A stretch of DNA of 64,000 nucleotides from Prochlorococcus marinus XMU1419 (GTDB taxonomy: Bacteria; Cyanobacteriota; Cyanobacteriia; PCC-6307; Cyanobiaceae). The notes under the pieces were generated by a model that was given only the letters and a program-made list of their open reading frames with translations, was not told where the DNA came from and did not search any database. The position numbers and the translations under genes were made by a program. Every line of letters starts with the position of its first letter. Within the stretch, counting starts at the first letter, position 1. The stretch covers positions 434,001-498,000 of the forward strand of contig NZ_JAAORO010000003.1 of assembly GCF_017695955.1 (NCBI RefSeq), given 5' to 3'. Positions 35,227 through 44,629 of this stretch are shown here, piece after piece.

Positions 35227-37791
35227 ATGGCTATTGTCTGTTATATGGCTAATCCAACGAACTCCAACGAACCCTTTGATCTACGTTTGCCTACTCCAGG
35301 GTGCTACCTAGATCCTGAGAAAGCTGGCATGGATTCTGATGCTGTTTTTCAAGGAATGACAGCCCACCTCTTTTACACTCTTGGAAAGTTAGCTACTTCT
35401 GCAAGTCATCATGACTTATATATGGCTTTAAGTTACGCAGTTAAAGATAGGCTAATGACAAGATATTTAGCCAGTCAAGAAGTCATTAGAAAAAAACCAC
35501 AAAAAACAGTCGCCTACCTTTCAGCTGAATTTTTAATAGGCCCTCAATTAAGTAATAATCTTCTCAATCTTGGAATAACTCAAGAAGCAGAAGATGCTTT
35601 AAAGAGATTTGGCATTGAATCATTATCAACAATACTTGAAGTTGAAGAGGAGCCCGGATTGGGTAATGGTGGACTTGGGAGACTTGCAGCGTGTTACATG
35701 GAATCATTAGCTTCTCTACAAGTTCCAGCAGTTGGTTATGGTATTAGATATGAATTTGGCATATTTAATCAGTTAATTAGAGATGGTTGGCAGGTTGAAG
35801 TAACTGATAAGTGGCTTAAAGGTGGATGGCCATGGGAACTTCCACAACCGGACGAATCATGTTTCGTCGGATTTGGAGGCAGAACCGAAAGCTACAGAGA
35901 TGATAGAGGAAACTATAGATCACGGTGGATCCCCTCAGAACATGCAATTGGAGTACCTCACGATGTTCCAGTTTTAGGATATAGAGTAAATACATGTGAC
36001 AGATTAAGATTATGGAGAGCAGATGCAACAGAAAGTTTTGATTTTTATGCATTCAATATTGGTGATTATTACGGTGCCGTAGAAGAAAAAGTTGCATCTG
36101 AAACTCTTTCAAAAGTTCTATATCCAAATGATGGAACCGACGAAGGTAGAAGATTAAGACTCAAACAACAACACTTTTTTGTAAGTTGTTCTCTTCAGGA
36201 TATGTTGAGAAGCCTGGAAAAAAGATCGATACCAATAACTGAATTTTCTAAGCATTGGACAGTCCAACTGAATGATACTCATCCTGCTATTGCAGTTGCA
36301 GAGTTGATGAGACTTCTTATTGACCAATATCAAATAGGTTGGGATAAAGCATGGAACATAACAACTTCCTCAGTTGCTTATACCAATCACACCTTACTAC
36401 CAGAAGCTTTAGAGAAGTGGGATTTAGGTTTATTTAATGATCTTCTTCCTCGTCATCTAGAAATTATTTATGAAATAAATTGGAGATTCCTACAACAATT
36501 AAGACTACGTTATCCTGGTGATGACAAAATCCTCCAAAAACTCTCGATAATTGATGAAGAAGGCTCCAAATCAGTTCGTATGGCTCACTTAGCGACAATT
36601 GGTGCACATCATATTAATGGTGTAGCGGCTCTTCACTCAGATCTTATAAAAAGACAACTTCTTCCTGAATTCGCAGAGCTATGGCCTGAAAAATTTACAA
36701 ATGTAACTAATGGTGTTACTCCAAGGAGATGGGTTGCGTTATCTAATCCATCATTATCTAACCTTCTAGAAGAAGAAGTTGGTCCCAATTGGATAACAAA
36801 TATGGAACTTCTTAAGAAATTAGAAGAGAAAAAAGATGACAACAATTTTTTACACAAATTTGAGGAAACTAAATTAAATGGCAAAAGAAAATTAGCTAGT
36901 TTTATTCATTCAAAAACTGGAATACTTGTAGATCCGTCAAGTTTATTTGATGTTCAAGTAAAAAGAATCCATCAATATAAAAGGCAACATTTAAATGCTC
37001 TACAAATTATTGCTCAGTATTTAAGAATCAAAAATGGTACAAACACTTATGAAGTCCCAAGAACAATAATCTTTGGAGGTAAAGCTGCACCAGGTTATTT
37101 TATGGCGAAGCTAATGATTAGATTCATTAATGGTATTGCTGATGTAGTTAATTCTGATCCAGATATGGAAGGTTTATTAAGAGTTGTTTTTCTTCCAGAC
37201 TACAACGTTAAACTTGGTGAAATAGTTTATCCTGCAACTGATCTATCAGAACAAATTTCAACTGCTGGAAAAGAAGCATCAGGAACTGGAAATATGAAGT
37301 TTGCTATGAATGGAGCATTAACTATTGGCACCTTAGATGGAGCAAATGTGGAATTAAGAGATCTTGTAAAAAAAGAGAATTTCTTTCTTTTTGGTAAAAC
37401 TGAAAGCGAAATTATGAATTTAAAAAATAATAATTATTCACCCAGGGCTTTTATTGAACAATGCCCAGAGCTTAAAGAGGTTATTCGCCTAATTGAAATT
37501 GGACATTTTAGCAATGGAGATAAAGAATTATTTAAACCTTTATTAAATAGCTTGACTGGACATGACCCGTTTTTTGTTATGGCTGATTTTGAAGATTACT
37601 TAAAGAAGCAGGATGTAGTTAGTGAATGCTGGAATAATAAAAAATCTTGGAATAAAATGGCATTATTAAATACTGCTAGATCAGGATATTTTTCTTCAGA
37701 TAGATCTATTAGAGAGTACTGTAAAAGTATTTGGAAAGTCTCTCCAATGCCAGTAGAAATTACTTGCGATGTCGAAGAATTAACTAATTAA
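35227..37791 (+). CDS. glgP: Glycogen phosphorylase
   Basis: GlgP removes glucose-1-phosphate from glycogen, the night-time carbon store. The 854-residue protein has AYLSAEFLIG, EEEPGLGNGGLGRLAACYMES, GYGIRYEFGIFNQ, VQLNDTHPAIAVAELMR, FTNVTNGVTPRRW, KRIHQYKRQHLN and the PLP lysine segment EASGTGNMKFAMNGALTIGT near 680. Two in-frame ATG codons are possible, 35227 and 35245; the second gives MANPTNSNEP. Its end overlaps the convergent unknown gene by 8 bases. The upstream inverted repeat may bear on its regulation. Confidence 0.97.
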   Translation: MAIVCYMANPTNSNEPFDLRLPTPGCYLDPEKAGMDSDAVFQGMTAHLFYTLGKLATSASHHDLYMALSYAVKDRLMTRYLASQEVIRKKPQKTVAYLSAEFLIGPQLSNNLLNLGITQEAEDALKRFGIESLSTILEVEEEPGLGNGGLGRLAACYMESLASLQVPAVGYGIRYEFGIFNQLIRDGWQVEVTDKWLKGGWPWELPQPDESCFVGFGGRTESYRDDRGNYRSRWIPSEHAIGVPHDVPVLGYRVNTCDRLRLWRADATESFDFYAFNIGDYYGAVEEKVASETLSKVLYPNDGTDEGRRLRLKQQHFFVSCSLQDMLRSLEKRSIPITEFSKHWTVQLNDTHPAIAVAELMRLLIDQYQIGWDKAWNITTSSVAYTNHTLLPEALEKWDLGLFNDLLPRHLEIIYEINWRFLQQLRLRYPGDDKILQKLSIIDEEGSKSVRMAHLATIGAHHINGVAALHSDLIKRQLLPEFAELWPEKFTNVTNGVTPRRWVALSNPSLSNLLEEEVGPNWITNMELLKKLEEKKDDNNFLHKFEETKLNGKRKLASFIHSKTGILVDPSSLFDVQVKRIHQYKRQHLNALQIIAQYLRIKNGTNTYEVPRTIIFGGKAAPGYFMAKLMIRFINGIADVVNSDPDMEGLLRVVFLPDYNVKLGEIVYPATDLSEQISTAGKEASGTGNMKFAMNGALTIGTLDGANVELRDLVKKENFFLFGKTESEIMNLKNNNYSPRAFIEQCPELKEVIRLIEIGHFSNGDKELFKPLLNSLTGHDPFFVMADFEDYLKKQDVVSECWNNKKSWNKMALLNTARSGYFSSDRSIREYCKSIWKVSPMPVEITCDVEELTN

Positions 37792-38239
37792 TATTTTTCT
37801 TATCTGGTGAATCTGGAGTTTGATGAAATAATCTATTTAAAATTAATCGATCCATATTTAATGGATCTGGTGCTAATTCGTTCGCAATTTCTTTAAATTT
37901 TGATTCAATATTGTTTGAAATTTTTGTATCAAATATTCTTTCCATTAATGCTTCAATTGAATATAAATAAGCATTTACAGTTTCAAGTTCATCTAAAGCT
38001 TCAGTAATATCTGTATCAGAAATATGTTTTTCTTCTTGACTGTTATCTTCATGTAATTTTTTTTCAGATAATTTTGTCTGCAACTCTTCAGTAACTTTGC
38101 CACATAGAGTTCTAAAAGATTGAATTGATGCCCAATTTAATTCCTGTTGCTGTTTGAATGTTGGAAATTCTCTAATCAGACGATCATGCTCTTTATAAAA
38201 TCTCTGACAATCAGGGCATTGGCATGGTTCTTCAGTCAA
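37784..38239 (-). CDS. Unknown 151-residue protein with N-terminal CxCPxC
   Basis: A soluble, largely helical and acidic protein I cannot assign. The N-terminus reads EEPCQCPDCQRFYKEHD, a cluster of three cysteines that could bind metal, followed by long charged helices (RTLCGKVTEELQTKLSEKK, ALDELETVNAYLYSIEALMERIFD) that may form a coiled coil. The start is TTG at 38239, since the frame has a stop codon about 14 codons upstream and no other start between. Its end overlaps glgP by 8 bases. It is downstream of the other small unknown gene by 32 bases, so the two are probably one unit. Confidence 0.6.
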   Translation of the reverse strand: MTEEPCQCPDCQRFYKEHDRLIREFPTFKQQQELNWASIQSFRTLCGKVTEELQTKLSEKKLHEDNSQEEKHISDTDITEALDELETVNAYLYSIEALMERIFDTKISNNIESKFKEIANELAPDPLNMDRLILNRLFHQTPDSPDKKNIN

Positions 38240-38271
38240 AAGAAAAAAATAACTCTCGTAATATCATCTCA

Positions 38272-38604
38272 TTATTTAGGCAAAATTGTAGGACCATCCA
38301 ATAATTCGTCATTTTCATCAAGCGAATCTGGACTTTCTGGTAAAGGTATTTCAATACTAGTTACTAAGTTTATAACGTCTCTTAATCTCATTGAATCAGC
38401 AAACCATCCCATTGCTTGTTCGGCATCTCCTCTCTTTTCTGCATCATTTGCTTGGTCTTCATGAGCTTCTGCCAACAAAGCAAGCCAGCATAAGCATCTT
38501 GCTTGAACTATTGAAAGATCTAAATCATTAGGTTGGGATTTAGAAATACGTTCATGCTCTTGTTGTATTAAGAGCTTTAAACGTGCATCATGCAACTTAG
38601 CCAT
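38272..38604 (-). CDS. Unknown 110-residue helical protein
   Basis: A soluble protein with a likely all-helical first 85 residues: MAKLHDARLKLLIQQEHERI, IVQARCLCWLALLAEAHEDQANDAEKRGD and AEQAMGWFADSMRLRDVIN, followed by an acidic proline-bearing tail (SLDENDELLDGP). The repeated Ala/Leu spacing recalls a TPR-like helix pair, but no repeat can be defined with confidence. The family looks conserved in marine cyanobacteria, as I judge from style only. ATG 38604 is clear. It begins 77 bases from the tRNA-Arg(CCU) and precedes the CxCPxC protein. Confidence 0.6.
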   Translation of the reverse strand: MAKLHDARLKLLIQQEHERISKSQPNDLDLSIVQARCLCWLALLAEAHEDQANDAEKRGDAEQAMGWFADSMRLRDVINLVTSIEIPLPESPDSLDENDELLDGPTILPK

Positions 38605-38681
38605 AAAAGATTTATTACTAATTATACGCTAGCTAGAGAGTAGTAGGTTTGCACACGTACTACATATAGTTTATTACTTTA

Positions 38682-38755
<74 letters not shown>

Positions 38756-38793
38756 AATAGATGATTTTTGGACTAATAAGCACTATGCTAAAT

Positions 38794-39168
38794 GAAAGCA
38801 GGAGAGGCAATCGCAAAAAAGTTTTGTTTTGAAAAGAAAACAAAACTTTTTTGAGGAAAGTCCGGGCTCCCATATGGTCAGGCTTGCTGGGTAATTCCCA
38901 GTGCGGGTAACCGTGAGGATAGTGCCACAGAAACATACCGCCTAATACTATTTGTATGGTAAGGGTGCAAGGGTGCGGTAAGAGCGCACCAGCAACATTG
39001 AGAGGTGTTGGCTAGGTAAACCCCGGCTGGGAGCAAGGCTAAGTAGATTTATGACCATTACACAATCTACTTTTAAGCGCCGCTTGAGACTGCGAAGTAA
39101 TTCCAGTCCTAGATAGATGATTGCCCATCTTTTTTAGATGAACAGAACCCGGCTTATGACCTGCTTTC
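38794..39168 (+). ncRNA. rnpB: RNase P RNA (bacterial type A)
   Basis: The catalytic RNA of RNase P, which trims tRNA 5' ends. Conserved elements: the GAGGAAAGTCCGGGCTCC block (38853-38870), AGTGCCACAGAAACATACCGCC (first universal core), AGGGTGCAAGGGTGCGGTAAGAGCGCACC, GGTAAACCCCG and the 3' segment ACAGAACCCGGCTTATG. P1 is formed by GAAAGCAGG (38794-38802) with CCTGCTTTC (39160-39168), which sets the ends. A long A+T-rich P3-like helix (38815-38852) has a perfect 16-bp stem. rnc starts only 25 bases after the 3' end. Confidence 0.96.
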
Positions 39169-39193
39169 TAATTGTTGTGATTATTTCAATCAA

Positions 39194-39943
39194 ATGAATA
39201 ACACTATTGACGGAAACAGAATTAATCAAATAATAAATTTTTTAAAATCTTTAAAAATTAGATCAAAAAGGTTTTCTGAAATAACTAATAAAGAAAATAT
39301 TTCAATAATTCAAAATTTTAATCAAGCATTAATCCACTCCTCAGATGACAATGAAATAAATTATGAGACATTAGAGTTCTTTGGAGATGCAGTTCTCAGA
39401 TTAGCCGCTTCAAATTTTATTGAAAATAAATATCCGCAAATGAGTGTTGGAGAAAGATCAGAACTAAGATCACAAATTGTAAGTGATGCATGGTTAACTA
39501 AATTAGGGAAAAAAATTGGCATAGAGAACCTAATAATTAAAGGTCCTAAAGCTCTTGGTGATGAAAATTCAAGAAATACCATTATTGGGGAAGCTACAGA
39601 AGCATTAATTGGTGCCCTTTATAAGTCCTTTAACTCAATTCATGAAGTTAATTTATGGCTAGATGATATTTGGGAAGAAGATGCAGAGATCTTTTTAAAA
39701 GCCCCATATAAATTCAAACCTAAAACAGTATTACAAGAGTGGTGTCAAAGGAAAGGTTTAGATTTGCCGGTCTATCAGTTGATTGAGGCCTCTAAAGTGA
39801 ATGGAGACCCAAAAAGATTCTTTTGCGATATATTTATCGATGGATTAAAAGAATCATCTGGATTTGGGAAGTCCCACAAACAAGCAGAAACAAATGCAGC
39901 TAGGGAATTAATAGAAAAATTTAAAACCCTAGGCAAAATTTAA
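39194..39943 (+). CDS. rnc: Ribonuclease III
   Basis: RNase III cuts double-stranded RNA and matures rRNA precursors. The catalytic signature ETLEFFGDAVLR is near residues 57-68, followed by GERSELRSQIVSD and IGEATEALIGALY (second catalytic Glu). The C-terminal double-stranded RNA-binding domain (about 175-245) shows PKTVLQEWCQRKGL and SGFGKSHKQAETNAARELI. Length 249. It begins 25 bases after rnpB with no terminator-like hairpin between, so read-through from the RNase P promoter is plausible. Confidence 0.96.
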   Translation: MNNTIDGNRINQIINFLKSLKIRSKRFSEITNKENISIIQNFNQALIHSSDDNEINYETLEFFGDAVLRLAASNFIENKYPQMSVGERSELRSQIVSDAWLTKLGKKIGIENLIIKGPKALGDENSRNTIIGEATEALIGALYKSFNSIHEVNLWLDDIWEEDAEIFLKAPYKFKPKTVLQEWCQRKGLDLPVYQLIEASKVNGDPKRFFCDIFIDGLKESSGFGKSHKQAETNAARELIEKFKTLGKI

Positions 39944-39959
39944 CAATAAGAACTAGTTT

Positions 39960-40145
39960 TTAAACTATTTCTAAATTAGTTATTTGAAATGTTATGAGTT
40001 TATCCCAATTACCACCTTCAAATAAAACAGCCGCTCTTTTTTTTGTAACTCTTTGTACAAAACCTTTATATCCTCTGTATATGGAGTTAGTGTCTTTTAC
40101 AACAACAAAAGAACCGGGCAATATGGGTTTAGTAGATAATTCCAT
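39960..40145 (-). CDS. ndhS: NAD(P)H-quinone oxidoreductase subunit S
   Basis: NdhS is a small peripheral subunit of the photosynthetic NDH-1 complex, close to the ferredoxin-binding site, on the cytoplasmic face of the thylakoid. The sequence [42 protein letters not shown] has the SH3-like fold and the conserved [15 protein letters not shown] block. I place the start at ATG 40145 (61 residues); an upstream GTG adds three residues. It is antisense between rnc and rimM. Its start codon is only 24 bases from that of rimM, divergent. Confidence 0.88.
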   Translation of the reverse strand: MELSTKPILPGSFVVVKDTNSIYRGYKGFVQRVTKKRAAVLFEGGNWDKLITFQITNLEIV

Positions 40146-40169
40146 AAAAAACACTTTCTAATACAATAT

Positions 40170-40709
40170 ATGATAAACAAAGATGAATGGTTGATTATTG
40201 GATTGATAACATCATGTCATGGAATTAATGGACAGGTAAAAGTTAAATCTCTAAGTGATTTTGAAGAAAGATTTTTAAAACCTGGAATGCGATGGTTGCA
40301 AAAAGATAATGAACCTCCTTCAAAAATAGAACTTTTATCTGGTTTTAAACAGCCTGGTAAAGAAACCTTTATAGTTAAGTTCCAGGGAATTAATACAAGA
40401 AATAATGCAGAGCAACTGAAGAATTCTAAAATTCTTGTCAAAACCGATAAACTACCCAAATTAAAAAAGGAAGAATTCCACTTCTTGGAACTTATAAACC
40501 TAGAGGTCAAGACTCTAGAAAATGATGAATTAAAAACAATTGGGAAAGTTATAAATCTAGAAAATGAAAAAAATAATTTACTTGTTATTGAACTATTTAA
40601 AAATCAAAAAGAAGTTTTTATACCATTTGTTAAAGAAATAGTCCCATTAATAGATATAAAAAATAATTTTATAATAATTAGTCCACCAAATGGACTTTTA
40701 GAACTATAA
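40170..40709 (+). CDS. rimM: Ribosome maturation factor RimM
   Basis: RimM binds ribosomal protein S19 and helps 30S subunit assembly. The N-terminal RimM domain shows [27 protein letters not shown], and the C-terminal PRC-barrel includes [17 protein letters not shown] and [21 protein letters not shown]. The protein has 179 residues, as usual. The short divergent gap with ndhS and the nearness of rnc and rnpB place it in an RNA-maturation neighbourhood. It ends 30 bases before the convergent glmS. Confidence 0.95.
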   Translation: MINKDEWLIIGLITSCHGINGQVKVKSLSDFEERFLKPGMRWLQKDNEPPSKIELLSGFKQPGKETFIVKFQGINTRNNAEQLKNSKILVKTDKLPKLKKEEFHFLELINLEVKTLENDELKTIGKVINLENEKNNLLVIELFKNQKEVFIPFVKEIVPLIDIKNNFIIISPPNGLLEL

Positions 40710-40739
40710 ATTTAAAAATAAAAATTTGTTAGAAACTCA

Positions 40740-42635
40740 TCATTCCACAGTTACACTTTTAGCTAAATTTCTTGGTTGATCCACGTCAAGTCCTCTATGA
40801 GCTGCAATATGGTAACTCAATAATTGTAGAGGCACTATGTTAAGTAAAGGTGAAATCCATTCATTAGAGGAAGGAACTTTCATTAAATAATCAAAAATTT
40901 CAGTTCCATTACATTCAGGGGCAATCCCAATTAAAAATGAATCTCTAGCTTTTGCTTCTTGAGCATTACTGATCACTTTATCGAAAACTTCACCAGGAGA
41001 AGCAATAGAAATAACGGGGACTTTTTTATCTAACAAAGCTATTGGGCCATGTTTCATCTCACCAGCTGGATATCCAGCCGCATGAATATAACTAATTTCT
41101 TTGAGTTTTAACGCTCCTTCAAGAGCAATAGGATAATTAATACCCCTTCCTAAAAAAATAACATCTTTAATATTAAAAAAATCATGTGCTAGCTTTTCTG
41201 AAGATTTATTATGTTGCTCTAAAAGATTTTCTATTAATGGAGGCAGTTTTATAAGATCAGTTATTAAATTATTTATTTCATTTAGGCTTCGACTACCTTT
41301 AATTTCTGCAAATTTTATAGCTAAGCCATAAAAAGAAAGTAATTGAGCAAAAAAAGTTTTTGTAGCTGCAACTCCCACTTCTATTCCTGCACAAATATCA
41401 ATTAAATTTGAAACCTGCCTTCCTATCGAGCTCTCTTTTCTATTTGTTATAGCAATAAGATTAGGTTTAAAATTTTTATCTTCAATCGAAGACCGTCTTT
41501 TAATTTCCATATCAATAGCTGCAATTGTATCAGCAGTTTCTCCAGATTGTGTGACTCCAATAGTTAATGTATTTGGCAGCAATGGAGGTGGTGAATATCG
41601 AAATTCACTTGCGTAAAAAACATTCGTGGGAATACCTGAAAATTGTTCTAGTAAAAAACTACCAACCATTGCAGCATGTTTACTTGTACCACAAGCGATA
41701 ATTTCAATTCTTTCTATTGATTCTAAAAACTTTGTATCAAAAGGATAATTAATTTGATATTTGCCATCTTCTAAGTTTTGAATTAAATAATTTTCCAACC
41801 AGTTTTTTACGGTCTGTGGTTGATCATATATCTCCTTTAACATGTAGTGTTTAAAATTCATCTTATCCATTATTTGCTCTGAAACTTTGAGAGAAACTGG
41901 ATTTCGATATTGCCTCTCATTGTTCGTGTCATATATTTCTATTCCAAGCGGAGTCAACAAAGCTATTTCTTCATCCTCCATAGGCAAAATAATATTTGTG
42001 AAATTAGCAATAGCTGGAGTATCACTTGCACAAATAAATTCACCTTCACCCAAACCAATAATCAAGGGTGCTTGTCTTCTTGCAACTACCAAAGAGGTTG
42101 GAGCATCAGCCCATAAAACGGCTAGGGCATAAGATCCTTCCAAATCAGATATTACATTTCTCACAGCAACTAATAATGTTGAGCCATTATTTTCAAGGTT
42201 AAGTTTACTTAATGTATTTAATTCTCTTTTTATTAGATGAGGAATTACCTCAGTGTCTGTATCAGAGTTAAAAATAATGCCTTCTTGTTCTAATTTATTT
42301 TTTAAATCTTGAAAATTTTCAATAATTCCATTTTGAACAACTGCTATATTTCCTGAACTATCAGTATGAGGATGTGCATTTTTAACCTCAGGTTTACCAT
42401 GAGTTGCCCATCGTGTATGACCTATACCCACAGTTCCAGGTATATTGTGATCTTTAAGATTACTTATTAAATTCTTGAGTTTTCCTTCTGCTTTGTTACA
42501 AGATATAGAATTTGTTTCGGAATTTATTATTGCAATACCTGCAGAATCATAACCTCTATATTCAAGTTTTTCTAAACCATTCATTAATAATGGTAAAGCT
42601 TTTTTATATCCAGTAACAGCAACTATTCCACACAT
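40740..42635 (-). CDS. glmS: Glutamine-fructose-6-phosphate aminotransferase
   Basis: GlmS makes glucosamine-6-phosphate for peptidoglycan and lipopolysaccharide. Residues 1-220 are the class II glutamine amidotransferase domain: Cys2 nucleophile in MCGIVAVTG, LEYRGYDSAGI, GIGHTRWATHGKP, and GSYALAVL. The rest carries two SIS domains with IEIIACGTSKHAAM, TIGVTQSGETADT and FLGRGINYPIALEGALKLKEISYIHA, ending in the DQPRNLAKSVTVE C-terminus that is fully typical. Length 631. No glmS ribozyme is visible in the 80-base leader, which is too short for one. It is downstream of psaC. Confidence 0.97.
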   Translation of the reverse strand: MCGIVAVTGYKKALPLLMNGLEKLEYRGYDSAGIAIINSETNSISCNKAEGKLKNLISNLKDHNIPGTVGIGHTRWATHGKPEVKNAHPHTDSSGNIAVVQNGIIENFQDLKNKLEQEGIIFNSDTDTEVIPHLIKRELNTLSKLNLENNGSTLLVAVRNVISDLEGSYALAVLWADAPTSLVVARRQAPLIIGLGEGEFICASDTPAIANFTNIILPMEDEEIALLTPLGIEIYDTNNERQYRNPVSLKVSEQIMDKMNFKHYMLKEIYDQPQTVKNWLENYLIQNLEDGKYQINYPFDTKFLESIERIEIIACGTSKHAAMVGSFLLEQFSGIPTNVFYASEFRYSPPPLLPNTLTIGVTQSGETADTIAAIDMEIKRRSSIEDKNFKPNLIAITNRKESSIGRQVSNLIDICAGIEVGVAATKTFFAQLLSFYGLAIKFAEIKGSRSLNEINNLITDLIKLPPLIENLLEQHNKSSEKLAHDFFNIKDVIFLGRGINYPIALEGALKLKEISYIHAAGYPAGEMKHGPIALLDKKVPVISIASPGEVFDKVISNAQEAKARDSFLIGIAPECNGTEIFDYLMKVPSSNEWISPLLNIVPLQLLSYHIAAHRGLDVDQPRNLAKSVTVE

Positions 42636-42715
42636 ACGAACTTTTTTTTCAATTATATTGAAATAAATTGCGTATTTATTAAAACATGGACTCTCTTAAA
42701 ACTGCACTATAAAAA

Positions 42716-43003
<288 letters not shown>

Positions 43004-43094
43004 TTACAAAGAAATTAAAAAAATTAAGATATGCTTCACTCTTGTTAACTCTAGGGCATAAAATCAGATAGATAATTAGTAATTTCCATAAACT

Positions 43095-43334
43095 ATGTCA
43101 CAAGAAATCCTTGAAAAAGTCTGTTCTATTGTTTCAGAACAATTAAGTGTTGAATCAACAGAAGTAAAATCAGATTCAAATTTCCAAAATGATTTAGGAG
43201 CAGATTCTCTAGATACAGTTGAACTCGTTATGGCTTTAGAAGAAGCATTTGACATTGAAATTCCAGATGAGGCAGCTGAAGGAATCGCAACTGTTGGCGA
43301 TGCTGTAAAATTCATCGAAGAAAAAAAAGGTTAA
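43095..43334 (+). CDS. acpP: Acyl carrier protein
   Basis: The 79-residue acidic protein carries the growing acyl chain on a phosphopantetheine arm during fatty acid synthesis. The attachment site [14 protein letters not shown] has the modified Ser near residue 39 and is flanked by the usual [11 protein letters not shown] helix. Its TAA is followed after 7 bases by fabF, so the two are one operon, which is the usual bacterial arrangement. The ATG at 43095 is clear. Confidence 0.98.
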   Translation: MSQEILEKVCSIVSEQLSVESTEVKSDSNFQNDLGADSLDTVELVMALEEAFDIEIPDEAAEGIATVGDAVKFIEEKKG

Positions 43335-43341
43335 TTAAAGA

Positions 43342-44586
43342 ATGCCAAATTTCCATCGAGTAGTTATTACTGGTATCGGAGCAGTAACTCCAATTGGTAA
43401 TAACATTGATGAATATTTAGTCGGTCTTCAAACAGGTACTAATGGGGTCTCAGATATTACTCTCTTTGATCCTGTACAACATCCGTGCAAATTTGCTGCA
43501 GAAGTAAAAAATCTTCAATCTGAAAATTTTATTGAAGCTAAAGAATCCAAAAGATGGGATCGTTTTTCCCAGTTTGGAGTTATTGCTGCAAAGCAAGCCT
43601 TTAATGATTCTGGACTAGAAATTACAGAAGCTAATGCTTCAAGAATTGGAGTGATTATTGGTTCTGGTGTTGGAGGCTTGCTAACTATGGAAAGTCAAGC
43701 TCAAATATTAAGTCATAAAGGACCTAAAAGAGTAAGTCCATTTACAGTCCCAATGATGATTCCAAATATGGCAACTGGATTGGCTGCCATCGCTTTGGGT
43801 GCAAAAGGACCAAGTTCCGCTGTTTCAACAGCTTGCGCTGCCGGTTCAAATGCAATTGGTGATTCTTTTAGATTACTCCAACTTGGAAAGGCAGATGCAA
43901 TGATCTGTGGAGGAGCAGAAGCAAGTATTACGCCCCTTGGAGTAGCTGGTTTTGCTAGTGCTAAAGCTCTTTCATTCAGAAATGACAGCCCTCAAACAGC
44001 TAGCAGACCTTTTGACGCTGAAAGAGATGGATTTGTTATTGGAGAGGGATCTGGAATTCTTGTTTTAGAAACTTTAGAAAATGCGCAAAAAAGGAATGCG
44101 AGAATTTATGCAGAAATAATTGGATATGGAACAACATGTGATGCACATCATATTACTGCTCCATCTCCAGGCGGTGTAGGAGGAGCCGAAGCTATCAAAT
44201 TAGCAATTGAAGACGCTTGTCTCAGCCTTGAAAAAGTTGATTACATAAATGCTCATGGAACAAGTACATCAGCTAATGATAAAAATGAAACTTCTGCAAT
44301 TAAATCTATTTTTAAAGACAGATCTTACCTCATTCCTGTAAGCTCTACTAAGTCGATGACTGGTCATCTCCTAGGAGGCTCAGGAGGTATAGAGGCTGTA
44401 GCTTGTATACTTTCTTTGACACATAATTTTATCCCTCCTACAATTAACTACGTCAATCCAGATCCTGAATGTGATCTTGATTATGTACCAAATAACGCAA
44501 GAGAAGCTCAAGTAGGAGTTGCTCTTTCTAATTCTTTCGGCTTTGGTGGTCACAATGTTTGTCTTGCTTTCAGCAAAATGAATTGA
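43342..44586 (+). CDS. fabF: Beta-ketoacyl-ACP synthase II
   Basis: FabF condenses malonyl-ACP with acyl-ACP to lengthen fatty acids. The active site triad is visible: Cys in [13 protein letters not shown] near residue 167, His in [11 protein letters not shown] and His in [15 protein letters not shown] near 340. The N-terminus [15 protein letters not shown] and C-terminus [10 protein letters not shown] are standard. Length 414. It follows acpP after 7 bases and precedes tktA by 43 bases on the same strand, so acpP-fabF-tktA could be one transcript. Confidence 0.98.
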   Translation: MPNFHRVVITGIGAVTPIGNNIDEYLVGLQTGTNGVSDITLFDPVQHPCKFAAEVKNLQSENFIEAKESKRWDRFSQFGVIAAKQAFNDSGLEITEANASRIGVIIGSGVGGLLTMESQAQILSHKGPKRVSPFTVPMMIPNMATGLAAIALGAKGPSSAVSTACAAGSNAIGDSFRLLQLGKADAMICGGAEASITPLGVAGFASAKALSFRNDSPQTASRPFDAERDGFVIGEGSGILVLETLENAQKRNARIYAEIIGYGTTCDAHHITAPSPGGVGGAEAIKLAIEDACLSLEKVDYINAHGTSTSANDKNETSAIKSIFKDRSYLIPVSSTKSMTGHLLGGSGGIEAVACILSLTHNFIPPTINYVNPDPECDLDYVPNNAREAQVGVALSNSFGFGGHNVCLAFSKMN

Positions 44587-44629
44587 AGACAACCAATTCT
44601 ATATTTCCAACTTAACTTACTTAAAAACA

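Noticed and set aside
42636-42715. glmS ribozyme
   Set aside because: The 80-base glmS leader is too short and shows none of the ribozyme core.
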